Of a DNA stretch of 64,000 nucleotides, positions 26,462 through 34,656 are shown piece by piece. The notes below the pieces were generated by a model that saw only the letters and a program-made list of their open reading frames with translations, did not search any database and had not been told where the DNA came from. Position numbers and translations under genes: made by a program. This DNA is from Streptomyces sp. NBC_00370 (lineage in GTDB: Bacteria; Actinomycetota; Actinomycetes; Streptomycetales; Streptomycetaceae). Numbering within the stretch: position 1 is the first letter of the stretch; every line of letters starts with the position of its first letter. Location of the stretch: assembly GCF_036084755.1 (NCBI RefSeq), contig NZ_CP107968.1, forward strand, positions 7,076,001 through 7,140,000. Reading direction: 5' to 3'.

Positions 26462-27643
26462 TCATCCGGCGGGGAGCGCCGATCCGGCCGTCCGGCCCGG
26501 CGCGAACAGCCGCTGCGCCGCCACCGCCGCCCCGCCCCTCGCCCACGCCTCGAAGGGCAGCGGGCGCACCACCAGATCGCAGTCGGCCGCCGTGCCGAAC
26601 GCCTGGGCGCCGAAGGCCCGCCGGATCTCGTCGCTGAACAGGTCGTACGAGGCGACGCCCTCACCGGAGATGATGATGCGCTCGGGTCCGAAGAGGTTGG
26701 CCACCGACGCTATGGCGAGACCCAGCGCCCTGCCCGCCCGGGTGAAGACCCGGCGGGCCGCCTCGTCGCCGTTGTGGGCGAGGCGGGTGGCGTCGGCCAG
26801 GGTGAGCGCGGTGTCCCCGGTCTCCTCCCTGACCTGGTCGACGATCGCCTGGGCCGAGGCGATGGCCTCCACACAGCCGGTGTTGCCGCAGGTGCAGACC
26901 CGGTCGGAGCCGCCCACCGGCAGATGGCCGATCTCGCCGGACACCCCGTGCGCGCCGGAGACCACATGGCCGTTGATCGAGATTCCGCAGCCGATTCCCG
27001 CGCCGACGGTGACCAGGGCGAACGAGGAGAGTCCCGCTCCCGAGCCGAACCACTGCTCGGCCACCGTCAGCGCCCGTACGTCGTTGTCGATGACGGTCGC
27101 GATGCCCGTCGCGCTCTCCACCAGGGCGGCGAGCTGCACACCGCGCCAGTCCAGGAACGGTGAGTACCGTACGGCCCCGGTGTGCCCGTCGACATCGCCC
27201 GAGATGGTCACACCGACGCTGTGCACCTCGGGCGCGTGCTCCCCGCCGGGCTCGGCGGCGAGCTTTCCCACCAGCCGTGCGATGGCCCGCACGACCGTGC
27301 CGACGTCCCGGGAGCCGAGCGTGACCCGGCGGGTGGCGAGCGGGGTCGCCGTCAGGTCGGCCAGGACGCCGATCAGCTCGTCGGCGGTGACCTTGACGCC
27401 GACGAACCGCGCCCGGTCGGGCCGGACGGCGACGAGCGTGGCCGGCCTGCCCGGCTGCCGTTCCCCGACGGGCTGGCCGATCTCGGTGATCCAGCCGTCG
27501 GCGAGCAGCGGGGTGGAGACCTTGGTGACGGCTCCGGACGACAGTCCGGTCCTGCGGCCGAGTTCGGCCCGGGTCAGCGGCCCCTGCGTCAACAGGGTCT
27601 GGAACACCAGGGCGGCGGCGGGTGGCTGCTGGGAGAGACTCAC
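26462..27643 (-). CDS. ROK-family transcriptional regulator (NagC/Mlc-like)
   Basis: GTG 27643 gives 393 aa. The N-terminal helix-turn-helix (VFQTLLTQGPLTRAELGRRTGLSSGAVTKVSTPLLADGWITE) is followed by a ROK domain with FVGVKVTADELIGVLADL, VTVGAGIGCGISIN, GEIGHLPVGG and the zinc motif CTCGNTGCVEA. It is divergent from the glycan ABC operon starting at 27841. The 197-bp intergenic region holds an inverted repeat near its own start (27653-27675) and an 18-bp palindrome (27734-27751), so it probably controls itself and that operon. A sugar or sugar phosphate is the likely effector. Confidence 0.88.
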   Translation of the reverse strand: MSLSQQPPAAALVFQTLLTQGPLTRAELGRRTGLSSGAVTKVSTPLLADGWITEIGQPVGERQPGRPATLVAVRPDRARFVGVKVTADELIGVLADLTATPLATRRVTLGSRDVGTVVRAIARLVGKLAAEPGGEHAPEVHSVGVTISGDVDGHTGAVRYSPFLDWRGVQLAALVESATGIATVIDNDVRALTVAEQWFGSGAGLSSFALVTVGAGIGCGISINGHVVSGAHGVSGEIGHLPVGGSDRVCTCGNTGCVEAIASAQAIVDQVREETGDTALTLADATRLAHNGDEAARRVFTRAGRALGLAIASVANLFGPERIIISGEGVASYDLFSDEIRRAFGAQAFGTAADCDLVVRPLPFEAWARGGAAVAAQRLFAPGRTAGSALPAG

Positions 27644-27652
27644 GGCCGGAAT

Positions 27653-27675
27653 ATTACCTTCTCAGGGCAGGTAAT
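27653..27675. promoter_or_regulatory. Inverted repeat at the 5' end of the second ROK gene
   Basis: ATTACCT (27653-27659) and AGGTAAT (27669-27675) are separated by 9 nt, starting 10 bp upstream of the ROK start. Placement suits autoregulation. The right arm also covers the ribosome-binding-site region on the minus strand. Confidence 0.45.
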
Positions 27676-27733
27676 GGACCGCTATTGCGATCCTTCACGC
27701 TCCGACCAGCCGTAAATCCGCCGCAAACAGTGG

Positions 27734-27751
27734 GGGTCAATATATTGACCC
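27734..27751. promoter_or_regulatory. 18-bp perfect palindrome upstream of the glycan ABC operon
   Basis: GGGTCAATATATTGACCC is a perfect palindrome with an AT-rich centre, 90 bp before the first permease. It is followed by ACCCT-GACT-AGGGT (27761-27774). It is a strong candidate operator for the divergent ROK regulator. Confidence 0.65.
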
Positions 27752-27840
27752 TGGAAGGAAACCCTGACTAGGGTCGCGGCGCTCCCCCTCACTCAGGGAG
27801 CCACGGAACAGCCGCGACGAAGCGGCGAAATGGAGCAGCC

Positions 27841-28803
27841 ATGGCACTGTCAGCTCGCACTGCGCCGCCCGGCCTCAAGGCCGTACGCGGGCCCCTGGGC
27901 CGCCGCTCGCAGCGGCCGGGCGCCGTGGCCACCCACCGGCGCGGCGACGCGAAGCTGGCGTGGCTGCTCATCACCCCGGCCGTCGTCGGGTTCCTGGTCT
28001 TCTTCGCGTACCCCACCGTGCGCGGCCTCTACTTCAGCTTCACCACGTTCCACATCCTCACCCCGGCGAAGTGGGTGGGCCTCGCCAACTTCCGCGAGCT
28101 GATCCACGACAGCGTCTTCTGGCACTCGCTGGGCGTCACCGCCTACTTCGTCGCGGTCTCCGTCGTCCTCGGGGTGCTCTTCTCGCTGATCACCGCCGTC
28201 GTACTGCACCGGCTGACCAACTCCACCGTGATCCGGGGCCTGATCATCCTGCCGTTCCTGATCTCGGGCGTGGTCGCCGCCCTGGTCTGGCAGTGGATGC
28301 TCGACCCGCAGCTCGGCATCATCAGCGCGCTGATCGAGAAGGTCACCGGGCAGCATCTGCTGTTCTTCGGCGACAGCCACTGGGCGGTGCCCTCGCTCGC
28401 CGCGATCAGCATCTGGAAGTCCATGGGCTACAACGCCGTACTCATCTTCGCCGGGCTGCAGACCATCCCGCCGACGGTCTACGAGGCGGGCCGGCTCGAC
28501 GGGGCGAGCGAGATGCAGATGTTCCGCAGGCTGACGGTGCCGCTGCTGCGGCCGATCCTGGTCATGGTGGTGATCCTGACCGTCATCGGATCCTTCCAGG
28601 TCTTCGACATCGTGCAGGTCACGACCAAGGGCGGCCCGGCCAACGCCTCCAACGTGCTCCAGATGTACATCTACGAGAAAGCCTTCGGGGAACTGGACTT
28701 CGGCTACGCCTCGACGATGTCGCTGGCGCTGTTCGTGATGCTCATCGCGATCACCTTCACCCAGATGCGGCTGGCCCGCGCCAACGAATCCGACCTGAGC
28801 TGA
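27841..28803 (+). CDS. Carbohydrate ABC transporter permease (MalF/UgpA type)
   Basis: The 320-aa protein has an N-terminal Arg-rich cytosolic stretch and six membrane helices (LAWLLITPAVVGFLVFFAYPTV is the first). The EAA loop EAGRLDGASEMQMFRRLTVPLLRPIL contacts the ATPase. It is the first gene of a run of co-directional genes with short gaps or overlaps. Its partner permease starts 12 bp after its stop, and the binding protein is encoded three genes further on. No ATPase gene is in the operon, as is usual for Streptomyces sugar importers that share the MsiK ATPase. Confidence 0.93.
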   Translation: MALSARTAPPGLKAVRGPLGRRSQRPGAVATHRRGDAKLAWLLITPAVVGFLVFFAYPTVRGLYFSFTTFHILTPAKWVGLANFRELIHDSVFWHSLGVTAYFVAVSVVLGVLFSLITAVVLHRLTNSTVIRGLIILPFLISGVVAALVWQWMLDPQLGIISALIEKVTGQHLLFFGDSHWAVPSLAAISIWKSMGYNAVLIFAGLQTIPPTVYEAGRLDGASEMQMFRRLTVPLLRPILVMVVILTVIGSFQVFDIVQVTTKGGPANASNVLQMYIYEKAFGELDFGYASTMSLALFVMLIAITFTQMRLARANESDLS

Positions 28804-28814
28804 GGAGCCGGACC

Positions 28815-29750
28815 ATGTCCACCCTGTCGTCATCCGCCACGACAGCCGGGCCGCGCCCGGCAGCGGGAGCGCGCCCGCGATTCTCCCCCGGCAAGGCCGT
28901 CGCCTGGATCTATGTCGTCGTCGTGCTCGTCGTCACCATCTTCCCGTTCTACTGGATCCTGCGGACGGCCTTCTCCAACAACGTGGCCCTGCCCACGGAT
29001 CCGTCGTCCCTGCTCCCCGTCGACTTCACCGTCGGCGCCTTCAAACGGGCCCTCGGCCTCGCTTCGACCGCCGAGGCCCAGTCGCAGGGCGGCTCCGGCG
29101 CCTCCCTCGACACCGCGCTCTACCTGCGCAACTCGATCGTCTACGCCACCGTCCAGACCGCGCTGGTCGTCTTCTTCTCGGCGATGGCCGCCTACGCCTT
29201 CTCCCGGCTGCGCTGGAAGGGCCGTGACGCGGTCTTCACGGTCCTGCTCTGCGCGCTGATGGTGCCCGGGATCCTCACCCTGCTGCCGAACTTCGTGCTC
29301 GTACGCAACCTCGGGCTGATGGACTCGTTCGCCGGACTGATCCTGCCGGGCGCCCTGTTCTCCGCGTTCAACGTCTTCTTCCTGCGGCAGTTCATGCTCG
29401 GGCTCTCCACCGAGATCGAGGAGGCCGCGATCGTGGACGGCGCCTCCCGGATGCGGATCTTCTTCAAGATCACCCTGCCGATGACGGCCGCCCCGATCGC
29501 GACGCTCTCCCTGCTGACGTTCATCAACACCTGGAACGACTATTTCTGGCCCCTGCTGGTCACCAACGGCGAGCACGCCAGGCCGCTGACCCTCGCCCTC
29601 GGCGTCTTCAAGCAGTCGTCCCCGCAGGCCGCGCCCGACTGGGCCGGGCTGATGGCGGCGACCCTCATCGCCGCCCTGCCGATGCTCGTGCTGTTCATGG
29701 TCTTCGGCCGCCGCATCGTCAACTCCATCGGCTTCACCGGCCTGAAGTAG
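28815..29750 (+). CDS. Carbohydrate ABC transporter permease (MalG/UgpE type)
   Basis: ATG 28815 follows GAGGAG, giving 311 aa. Six helices begin with AVAWIYVVVVLVVTIFPFYWIL. The EAA loop is EIEEAAIVDGASRMRIFFKITLPM, and the C-terminus FGRRIVNSIGFTGLK is standard for MalG-type subunits. A Ser/Gln/Gly insertion (ASTAEAQSQGGSGASLDTAL, about 85-104) lies in the first periplasmic loop. It forms a heterodimer with the preceding permease and takes substrate from the lipoprotein encoded at 33194. Confidence 0.93.
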   Translation: MSTLSSSATTAGPRPAAGARPRFSPGKAVAWIYVVVVLVVTIFPFYWILRTAFSNNVALPTDPSSLLPVDFTVGAFKRALGLASTAEAQSQGGSGASLDTALYLRNSIVYATVQTALVVFFSAMAAYAFSRLRWKGRDAVFTVLLCALMVPGILTLLPNFVLVRNLGLMDSFAGLILPGALFSAFNVFFLRQFMLGLSTEIEEAAIVDGASRMRIFFKITLPMTAAPIATLSLLTFINTWNDYFWPLLVTNGEHARPLTLALGVFKQSSPQAAPDWAGLMAATLIAALPMLVLFMVFGRRIVNSIGFTGLK

Positions 29751-29763
29751 GAAGTACGGACCC

Positions 29764-32223
29764 ATGTACGGATCTGTGAAACCCGTCAGCACCCCCGACG
29801 ATCTGCGGCTCCACTGGGCACGGCCCGCCGCCGACTGGAACGAGGCGGCGCCCGTCGGCAACGGCAGGCTCGGTGCCATGGTCTTCGGCGGCGTCGAAAC
29901 CGCCAGGATCCAGCTCAACGACTCGACCCTCTGGTCCGGCACCCCCGAAGGCCCGGCGCAGGCCCTGGACGCGGTGCGCGCCGCCGGTGCGGGACCCGAA
30001 CGGCTCGCCGAGATCCGCGCCGCCGTCACGGCGGGCGACCACCCGCGCGCCGAAGCCCTGGTGATGTCCTTCGAAGGCGACTACACCCAGGAGTTCCTGC
30101 CCTTCGCCGACCTCACCATGAGGCTCGAAGCGGCGGAGCCCGGCAGCTTCACGGGCCGCACCCTCAACCTCGACAACGGTGTCGTCGAGGAGGAGATCCG
30201 GTACGGCGCCCGGACCCTGCGCCGACAGACCTGGGCCGACCGGCCCGCCGGCGCCCTGTGCGTCGAGATCGCCGTGACGGACGGTCAGGTCGACCTGGCC
30301 CTGGACCTCGCCAGCCCGCTGCGCGAACTCCACCGCGAGACGGGGGAGTCGGGCATCCTCATCGGTGTGGCCGTCCCGGTCGACGGCGCGCCGCTGCACG
30401 AGGAGGACATGGCCCAACCGCTGCGGTACGCCGACGAGTCGACGTCCGAGGGCCCCGAGCGCGCGGGCTACGACCCGTACGCGGCGCTCGCCGTCCGTGT
30501 CGACACCGACGGCGACGTCACGGCGCGGGACGGCGGTTGGGCCGTGCGCGGGATGACCCGCGCACTGATCACCGTCGCCTCCTCCACGGCGGGCGCCGAC
30601 TTCTGGTCCCGTACGCACACCCCCGGCCAGGACGGCAGGACCCGCGCCGGCCACCGCGCGCACGCGGCCACCCGGGCCGAACTTGCCCTCGCCTTGGGCG
30701 CCGAGCAGCTCATGACGGAGCATCAGCGGGACCTGCGCGCACTGCTCGGCGCCACCTCGCTGCGCGTCGGACAGCGCGGGAGCGGCACCTTCGACGTCGA
30801 GCGCGATCTCCTCTCCGGCGCGGACGACGCGCTCGCCGCCACGGTGATGTTCCAGCTCGGCCGCTATCTGCTGGCCTCCGCGTCACGCGCGGGCGCGGGG
30901 CCGCCCGCCAACCTCCAGGGCATCTGGAACGCAGAACTGCGGCCGCCCTGGTCGTCCAACTACACCGTCAACATCAACACGGAGATGAACTACTGGGCCG
31001 CCGAGGTGACCGGACTCGGTGACTGCCATCTGCCGCTGTTCGACCTGCTGGACCGGGCGGCGGAGAACGGCGCCCCGGTCGCCCGCGAGCTGTACGCGGC
31101 CCGTGGCTGGGTCACCCACCACAACACCGACATGTGGGGCTGGTCCCTGCCGGTCGGCAGGCAACACGGCAACCCCTCTTGGGCATTCTGGTTGATGGGC
31201 GGTGCCTGGCTGGTCCAACACGGCTGGGACCGCTACGACTTCACCCGCGACGCGGACTTTCTGCGCGAGCGCGGCTGGCCGCTGCTGAGCGGCCAGGCGG
31301 CCTTCTGTCTCGACTGGCTGGTCGAGGGCGACGACGGACAGCTCGACACCCTCCCCGCAACCTCGCCCGAGAACCTCTTCCGCTCGGCCGCCGGCACCCC
31401 CGCGTCCCTGACCCGCTCGACCACCATGGACATGGGCCTGATCAGGGCCCTGTTCGAGCGCTGTCTGGCCGCGGCCGACGTGCTCGGCATCGACGACCCG
31501 CTCTGTACGGAGATCAGGGCGGCGCTGCCCCGGCTGCGCACCCCCGCCGTCACCGAGGGCGGCTGGCTCCAGGAGTGGGCGACCGACCTGCCCGAGGTCG
31601 ACCCGGCGCACCGGCACATGTCACAGCTGGTCACCGTCTACCCGCTCGGCCAGATCGACCCGGACACCACCCCCGAACTCGCCGCGGCGGCCCGCACGGT
31701 GCTCGACCGGCGCGGGCCGGGCGCGATGGGCTGGTCCTGGGCGTGGAAGATCGCGCTGCGCGCCCGCCTCGGCGACGGCGACATCGCCAGGGACCTCTTC
31801 CTGGAAGCCGTACGCCCGCTGTCGTACGACCCGGCGGAACACGCCCCGGTCGACGGCTCGCGGTGGGGCGGTCTGCTGCCGAACCTCTTCAGCAGCCATC
31901 CGCCCTTCCAGATCGACGGGAACCTCGGCTTCACCGCCGCCCTCGCCGAACTCGTCGTGCAGAGCCACGGCGAGACAATCACCCTGCTTCCCGCCCTGCC
32001 CGCGCGATGGCCGGCGGGACAGGCGCGCGGGCTGCGCTGCCGGGGCGGTCTGGAGACCGACCTCGACTGGCAGGACGGCACGCTCACTTCGGTGACCGTC
32101 CGCCGGATCTCCGGCGACGGGACGAGCCCGGTCCGGCTGCGCCACGGGGACGCGCTGGTCTCGGTCCGGATCGCGGCCGGCCAGGAGATCGTCCTCGACG
32201 GGAAGCTGGCGCCCGCATGCTGA
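29764..32223 (+). CDS. Glycoside hydrolase family 95 (alpha-L-fucosidase/galactosidase type)
   Basis: This 819-aa protein has no signal peptide, so it is probably intracellular. The N-terminal beta-sandwich begins PVGNGRLGAMVFGGVETARIQLNDSTLWSGTP, the GH95 signature. An (alpha/alpha)6 barrel follows, with PPANLQGIWNAELRPPWSSNYTVNINTEMNYW and the conserved acidic LPATSPENLF, and a C-terminal beta domain ends the protein. GH95 inverting enzymes release alpha-1,2-L-fucose or alpha-L-galactose from oligosaccharides such as xyloglucan side chains. The gene lies 13 bp behind the permease and overlaps the esterase gene by 7 bp. It would act on oligosaccharides after import. Confidence 0.9.
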   Translation: MYGSVKPVSTPDDLRLHWARPAADWNEAAPVGNGRLGAMVFGGVETARIQLNDSTLWSGTPEGPAQALDAVRAAGAGPERLAEIRAAVTAGDHPRAEALVMSFEGDYTQEFLPFADLTMRLEAAEPGSFTGRTLNLDNGVVEEEIRYGARTLRRQTWADRPAGALCVEIAVTDGQVDLALDLASPLRELHRETGESGILIGVAVPVDGAPLHEEDMAQPLRYADESTSEGPERAGYDPYAALAVRVDTDGDVTARDGGWAVRGMTRALITVASSTAGADFWSRTHTPGQDGRTRAGHRAHAATRAELALALGAEQLMTEHQRDLRALLGATSLRVGQRGSGTFDVERDLLSGADDALAATVMFQLGRYLLASASRAGAGPPANLQGIWNAELRPPWSSNYTVNINTEMNYWAAEVTGLGDCHLPLFDLLDRAAENGAPVARELYAARGWVTHHNTDMWGWSLPVGRQHGNPSWAFWLMGGAWLVQHGWDRYDFTRDADFLRERGWPLLSGQAAFCLDWLVEGDDGQLDTLPATSPENLFRSAAGTPASLTRSTTMDMGLIRALFERCLAAADVLGIDDPLCTEIRAALPRLRTPAVTEGGWLQEWATDLPEVDPAHRHMSQLVTVYPLGQIDPDTTPELAAAARTVLDRRGPGAMGWSWAWKIALRARLGDGDIARDLFLEAVRPLSYDPAEHAPVDGSRWGGLLPNLFSSHPPFQIDGNLGFTAALAELVVQSHGETITLLPALPARWPAGQARGLRCRGGLETDLDWQDGTLTSVTVRRISGDGTSPVRLRHGDALVSVRIAAGQEIVLDGKLAPAC

Positions 32224-33197
32224 GCGACCTGGACCTGCCGGGGCTGCACGCGTACCGCAGCGGCTACCGGGAACCCGAGGGCTTCGACGCGTTCTGGGGC
32301 GCCACGCTCACCGAGGCGCGCGCGGCGGGCGGCGACCCGGTGCTGACGCCCGTCCGCACCGAACTGCGCACGGTAGAGGTGTACGACCTGGTCTTCGCCG
32401 GTTACGGCGGGCACCCCGTGCACGCCTGGCTGCGGCTGCCCGCCGAGCGCGGGGGCCCGCTGCCCGCCGTCGTGCAGTTCCACGGGTACGGCAGCGGCCG
32501 GGGCGGCCCGTACGACGACCTGGTGTGGGCCAGTGCCGGTTACGCGCACCTGCTGATGGACACGCGCGGCCAGGGCGGCGCGCACGCGGGCGGCGACACC
32601 GCCGACCCGGTCGGCAGCGGCCCGGCGTACCCGGGCTTCCTCACCCGGGGCGTCGAGGACAAGGAGACGTATTACTACCGGCGGGTCTTCACCGACGCGG
32701 TCCGCGCGATCGACGCGGTACGCACCCTGGACACCGTCGACCCGGCGCGGGTCGCCGTCACCGGCAACAGCCAGGGCGCGGGCATCGCGCTCGCCGCCGC
32801 CGGTCTGGTGCCGGACCTGGCGGCCGGACACTTCCAGGCGCCGTTCCTGACCGACATCCGCCGCGCGCTCGCCGTCACCGGCACCTTCCCCTATGCCGAA
32901 CTCACCGGCTACCTCGGCGCGCGCCGGCATGCCGCGGACGCCGTCCTCAGCACGCTCGGCTACTTCGACGGCGTCGGCTTCGCCCGCAGGGCCCAGGCGC
33001 CCGGCCACTTCTCCACCGGGCTGATGGACGACATCTGCCCGCCGTCCACCGCCTTCGGCGCCTACCACGCCTACCGGGGGCCCAAGTCGATCCGTACGTG
33101 GGAGTTCAACGGACACGAGGCGGGCGGCGCGCAGGACGTGGCCGACGCGCTCGCCGCCTTCCGCTCCGCACCGGCCCAGGAAATCGAGGAACGATGA
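32217..33197 (+). CDS. Acetylxylan esterase / CE7-type deacetylase
   Basis: ATG 32217 overlaps the GH95 end, giving 326 aa. This alpha/beta hydrolase of the acetylxylan esterase/cephalosporin-C deacetylase family has an RGQGG-like segment (DTRGQGGAHAGG), RGVEDKETYYYRRVFTDAVRAID, nucleophile Ser185 in GNSQGAG (usually GxSQGG), Asp in LMDDICPP and His in FNGHEAGG. It removes acetyl groups from short, imported xylo- or mannooligosaccharides. Co-transcription with GH95 and translational coupling (ATGA) to the binding protein fit intracellular trimming of acetylated plant glycans. Confidence 0.93.
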   Translation: MLSDLDLPGLHAYRSGYREPEGFDAFWGATLTEARAAGGDPVLTPVRTELRTVEVYDLVFAGYGGHPVHAWLRLPAERGGPLPAVVQFHGYGSGRGGPYDDLVWASAGYAHLLMDTRGQGGAHAGGDTADPVGSGPAYPGFLTRGVEDKETYYYRRVFTDAVRAIDAVRTLDTVDPARVAVTGNSQGAGIALAAAGLVPDLAAGHFQAPFLTDIRRALAVTGTFPYAELTGYLGARRHAADAVLSTLGYFDGVGFARRAQAPGHFSTGLMDDICPPSTAFGAYHAYRGPKSIRTWEFNGHEAGGAQDVADALAAFRSAPAQEIEER

Positions 33198-34570
33198 CGA
33201 TCCGGTTCACACGACGCGTACGGGCCAAGCTCACCGCCGGCCTGGTCCTCTCGGCGACCGCCGCACTGCTCAGCGGCTGCGGCGCGGACGCGGGTCCGGC
33301 GGGCCGGACCACACTCAACTGGTGGACCTGGGACGACAAACAGGCGGCCGGCTACCAGGAGTGCGCGACCGCCTTCGAGGCGGCCAACCCCGGGGTCACG
33401 GTGAAGATCTCGCAGTACGACAGCGCGGACTACTTCACCAAACTGCTGGCGGGCTTCGTCGCGGGCACCGCGCCGGACGCGTTCATGAACAGCGTCCAGT
33501 ACCTCCAGCAGTACGCCTCGCTGAAGCAGCTGATGCCGCTGGACGAGCTGATGAAGAAGACCCACTTCGACATCGGCAAGTTCTCGGTCGGTGTGGACGC
33601 GTGGAAGTACACCGACGGCAAGCAGTACGGGCTGCCCATGGACTGGGCGTCCGCCGCGCTCTACTTCAACGAGGACATGCTGAAGAAGGCCGGCTACACC
33701 CCCGCCGACGTCAGGGCGCTCAACTGGAACCCGGACGACGGCGGTACGTTCCAGAAGATGGTCGCCCATCTGACCGTCGACAAGAAGGGCGTGCGCGGCG
33801 ACCAGCCGGGCTTCGACAAGAAGCACGTCAAGACCTACGGCATCGGGACGATGGCCACGAAGGACTTCACGGGCCAGACCACCTGGAGCCCGTTCGTCTC
33901 GTCGCTCGGCTGGCGGCTCGGTGACAAGCCGTCCTGGCCCGGCAAGTTCGACTACGCCGACCCGCGCTTCGTGCGGACGATGAACTACTTCCGGCAGCTC
34001 ACGGACCGTGGATTCGCCCCGAAGGACGGCGAGTTCGCCTCGGCGGGCAACACCCCCAGCGGTACGGACATGATCGGCTCGGGCAAGGTGGCGATCTACC
34101 CGGGCGGCTCCTGGGAGGCCACCCAGTTCGCCCAGCTCCCGAAGCTCAAGGTCGGTATCTCGCCGAACGTGGCCGGCCCTGGCGGCAAGCGCGGCACGAG
34201 CAGCAACTCCAACGGGAACGTCATCTGGACCGGCACCAAGCACCCCGCGTTGACCTGGAAGTGGGTCTCCTACATGGGTTCGGAGGCGTGCCAGTCCAAG
34301 GCGTCGGCGTCCGGCAGCTTCTTCCCCTCCATCCCGGCTTCCATGGACGCTTCGGCGAGGTCCATGGCGACGAAGGGGGTCGACCTGTCGGTCTTCATCA
34401 AGGCGGAGAAGGACGGTGAACTCCTGGCCTACCCGCCCTACGCGAACGGCACGGCCATCGGCTCGGTGCTGGAGCCGATGTTCCAGAACTTCTTCGCGCA
34501 CGACGCGAACGACGAGATATTCAAGGACATGACCCAGCAGACCAAGAAGCTCCTGGCCGTGAAGGACTAG
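33194..34570 (+). CDS. Carbohydrate ABC transporter substrate-binding lipoprotein
   Basis: ATG 33194 overlaps the esterase stop, giving 458 aa. The signal peptide ends in a lipobox, LLSGCGAD, so the protein is anchored outside the membrane. The mature part is a cluster-1 (MalE-like) binding protein: TTLNWWTWDDKQAAGYQECATAFEAANPGVTVKI, YGLPMDWASAALYFNEDMLKKAGY and KVAIYPGGSWEATQF. It delivers oligosaccharide to the two permeases encoded upstream. It is unusual for the binding protein to come last in the transport unit, behind two enzymes. A hairpin follows immediately. Confidence 0.94.
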   Translation: MTIRFTRRVRAKLTAGLVLSATAALLSGCGADAGPAGRTTLNWWTWDDKQAAGYQECATAFEAANPGVTVKISQYDSADYFTKLLAGFVAGTAPDAFMNSVQYLQQYASLKQLMPLDELMKKTHFDIGKFSVGVDAWKYTDGKQYGLPMDWASAALYFNEDMLKKAGYTPADVRALNWNPDDGGTFQKMVAHLTVDKKGVRGDQPGFDKKHVKTYGIGTMATKDFTGQTTWSPFVSSLGWRLGDKPSWPGKFDYADPRFVRTMNYFRQLTDRGFAPKDGEFASAGNTPSGTDMIGSGKVAIYPGGSWEATQFAQLPKLKVGISPNVAGPGGKRGTSSNSNGNVIWTGTKHPALTWKWVSYMGSEACQSKASASGSFFPSIPASMDASARSMATKGVDLSVFIKAEKDGELLAYPPYANGTAIGSVLEPMFQNFFAHDANDEIFKDMTQQTKKLLAVKD

Positions 34571-34621
34571 GCCCTGTCCGGCCGATCTTCGCGGGCCCGC
34601 GGCGGTCGACCGGACAGGGCC
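34570..34621 (+). terminator. Hairpin after the binding-protein gene
   Basis: Twelve-bp arms (34570-34581, 34610-34621) enclose a G+C-rich palindromic loop. The left arm starts on the last base of the stop codon. It probably ends or attenuates the operon before the GH36 gene. Confidence 0.65.
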
Positions 34622-34622
34622 C

Positions 34623-34635
34623 AGGTCGTGTCCGC
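34623..34635 (+). repeat. Short copy of the dispersed AGGTCGTGTCCGC sequence
   Basis: Thirteen bases identical to the start of the repeats at 5987-6010 and 58166-58189. They lie just past the hairpin and 22 bp before the GH36 start. Confidence 0.35.
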
Positions 34636-34656
34636 TGATTCGAAAGGACCCACCGC

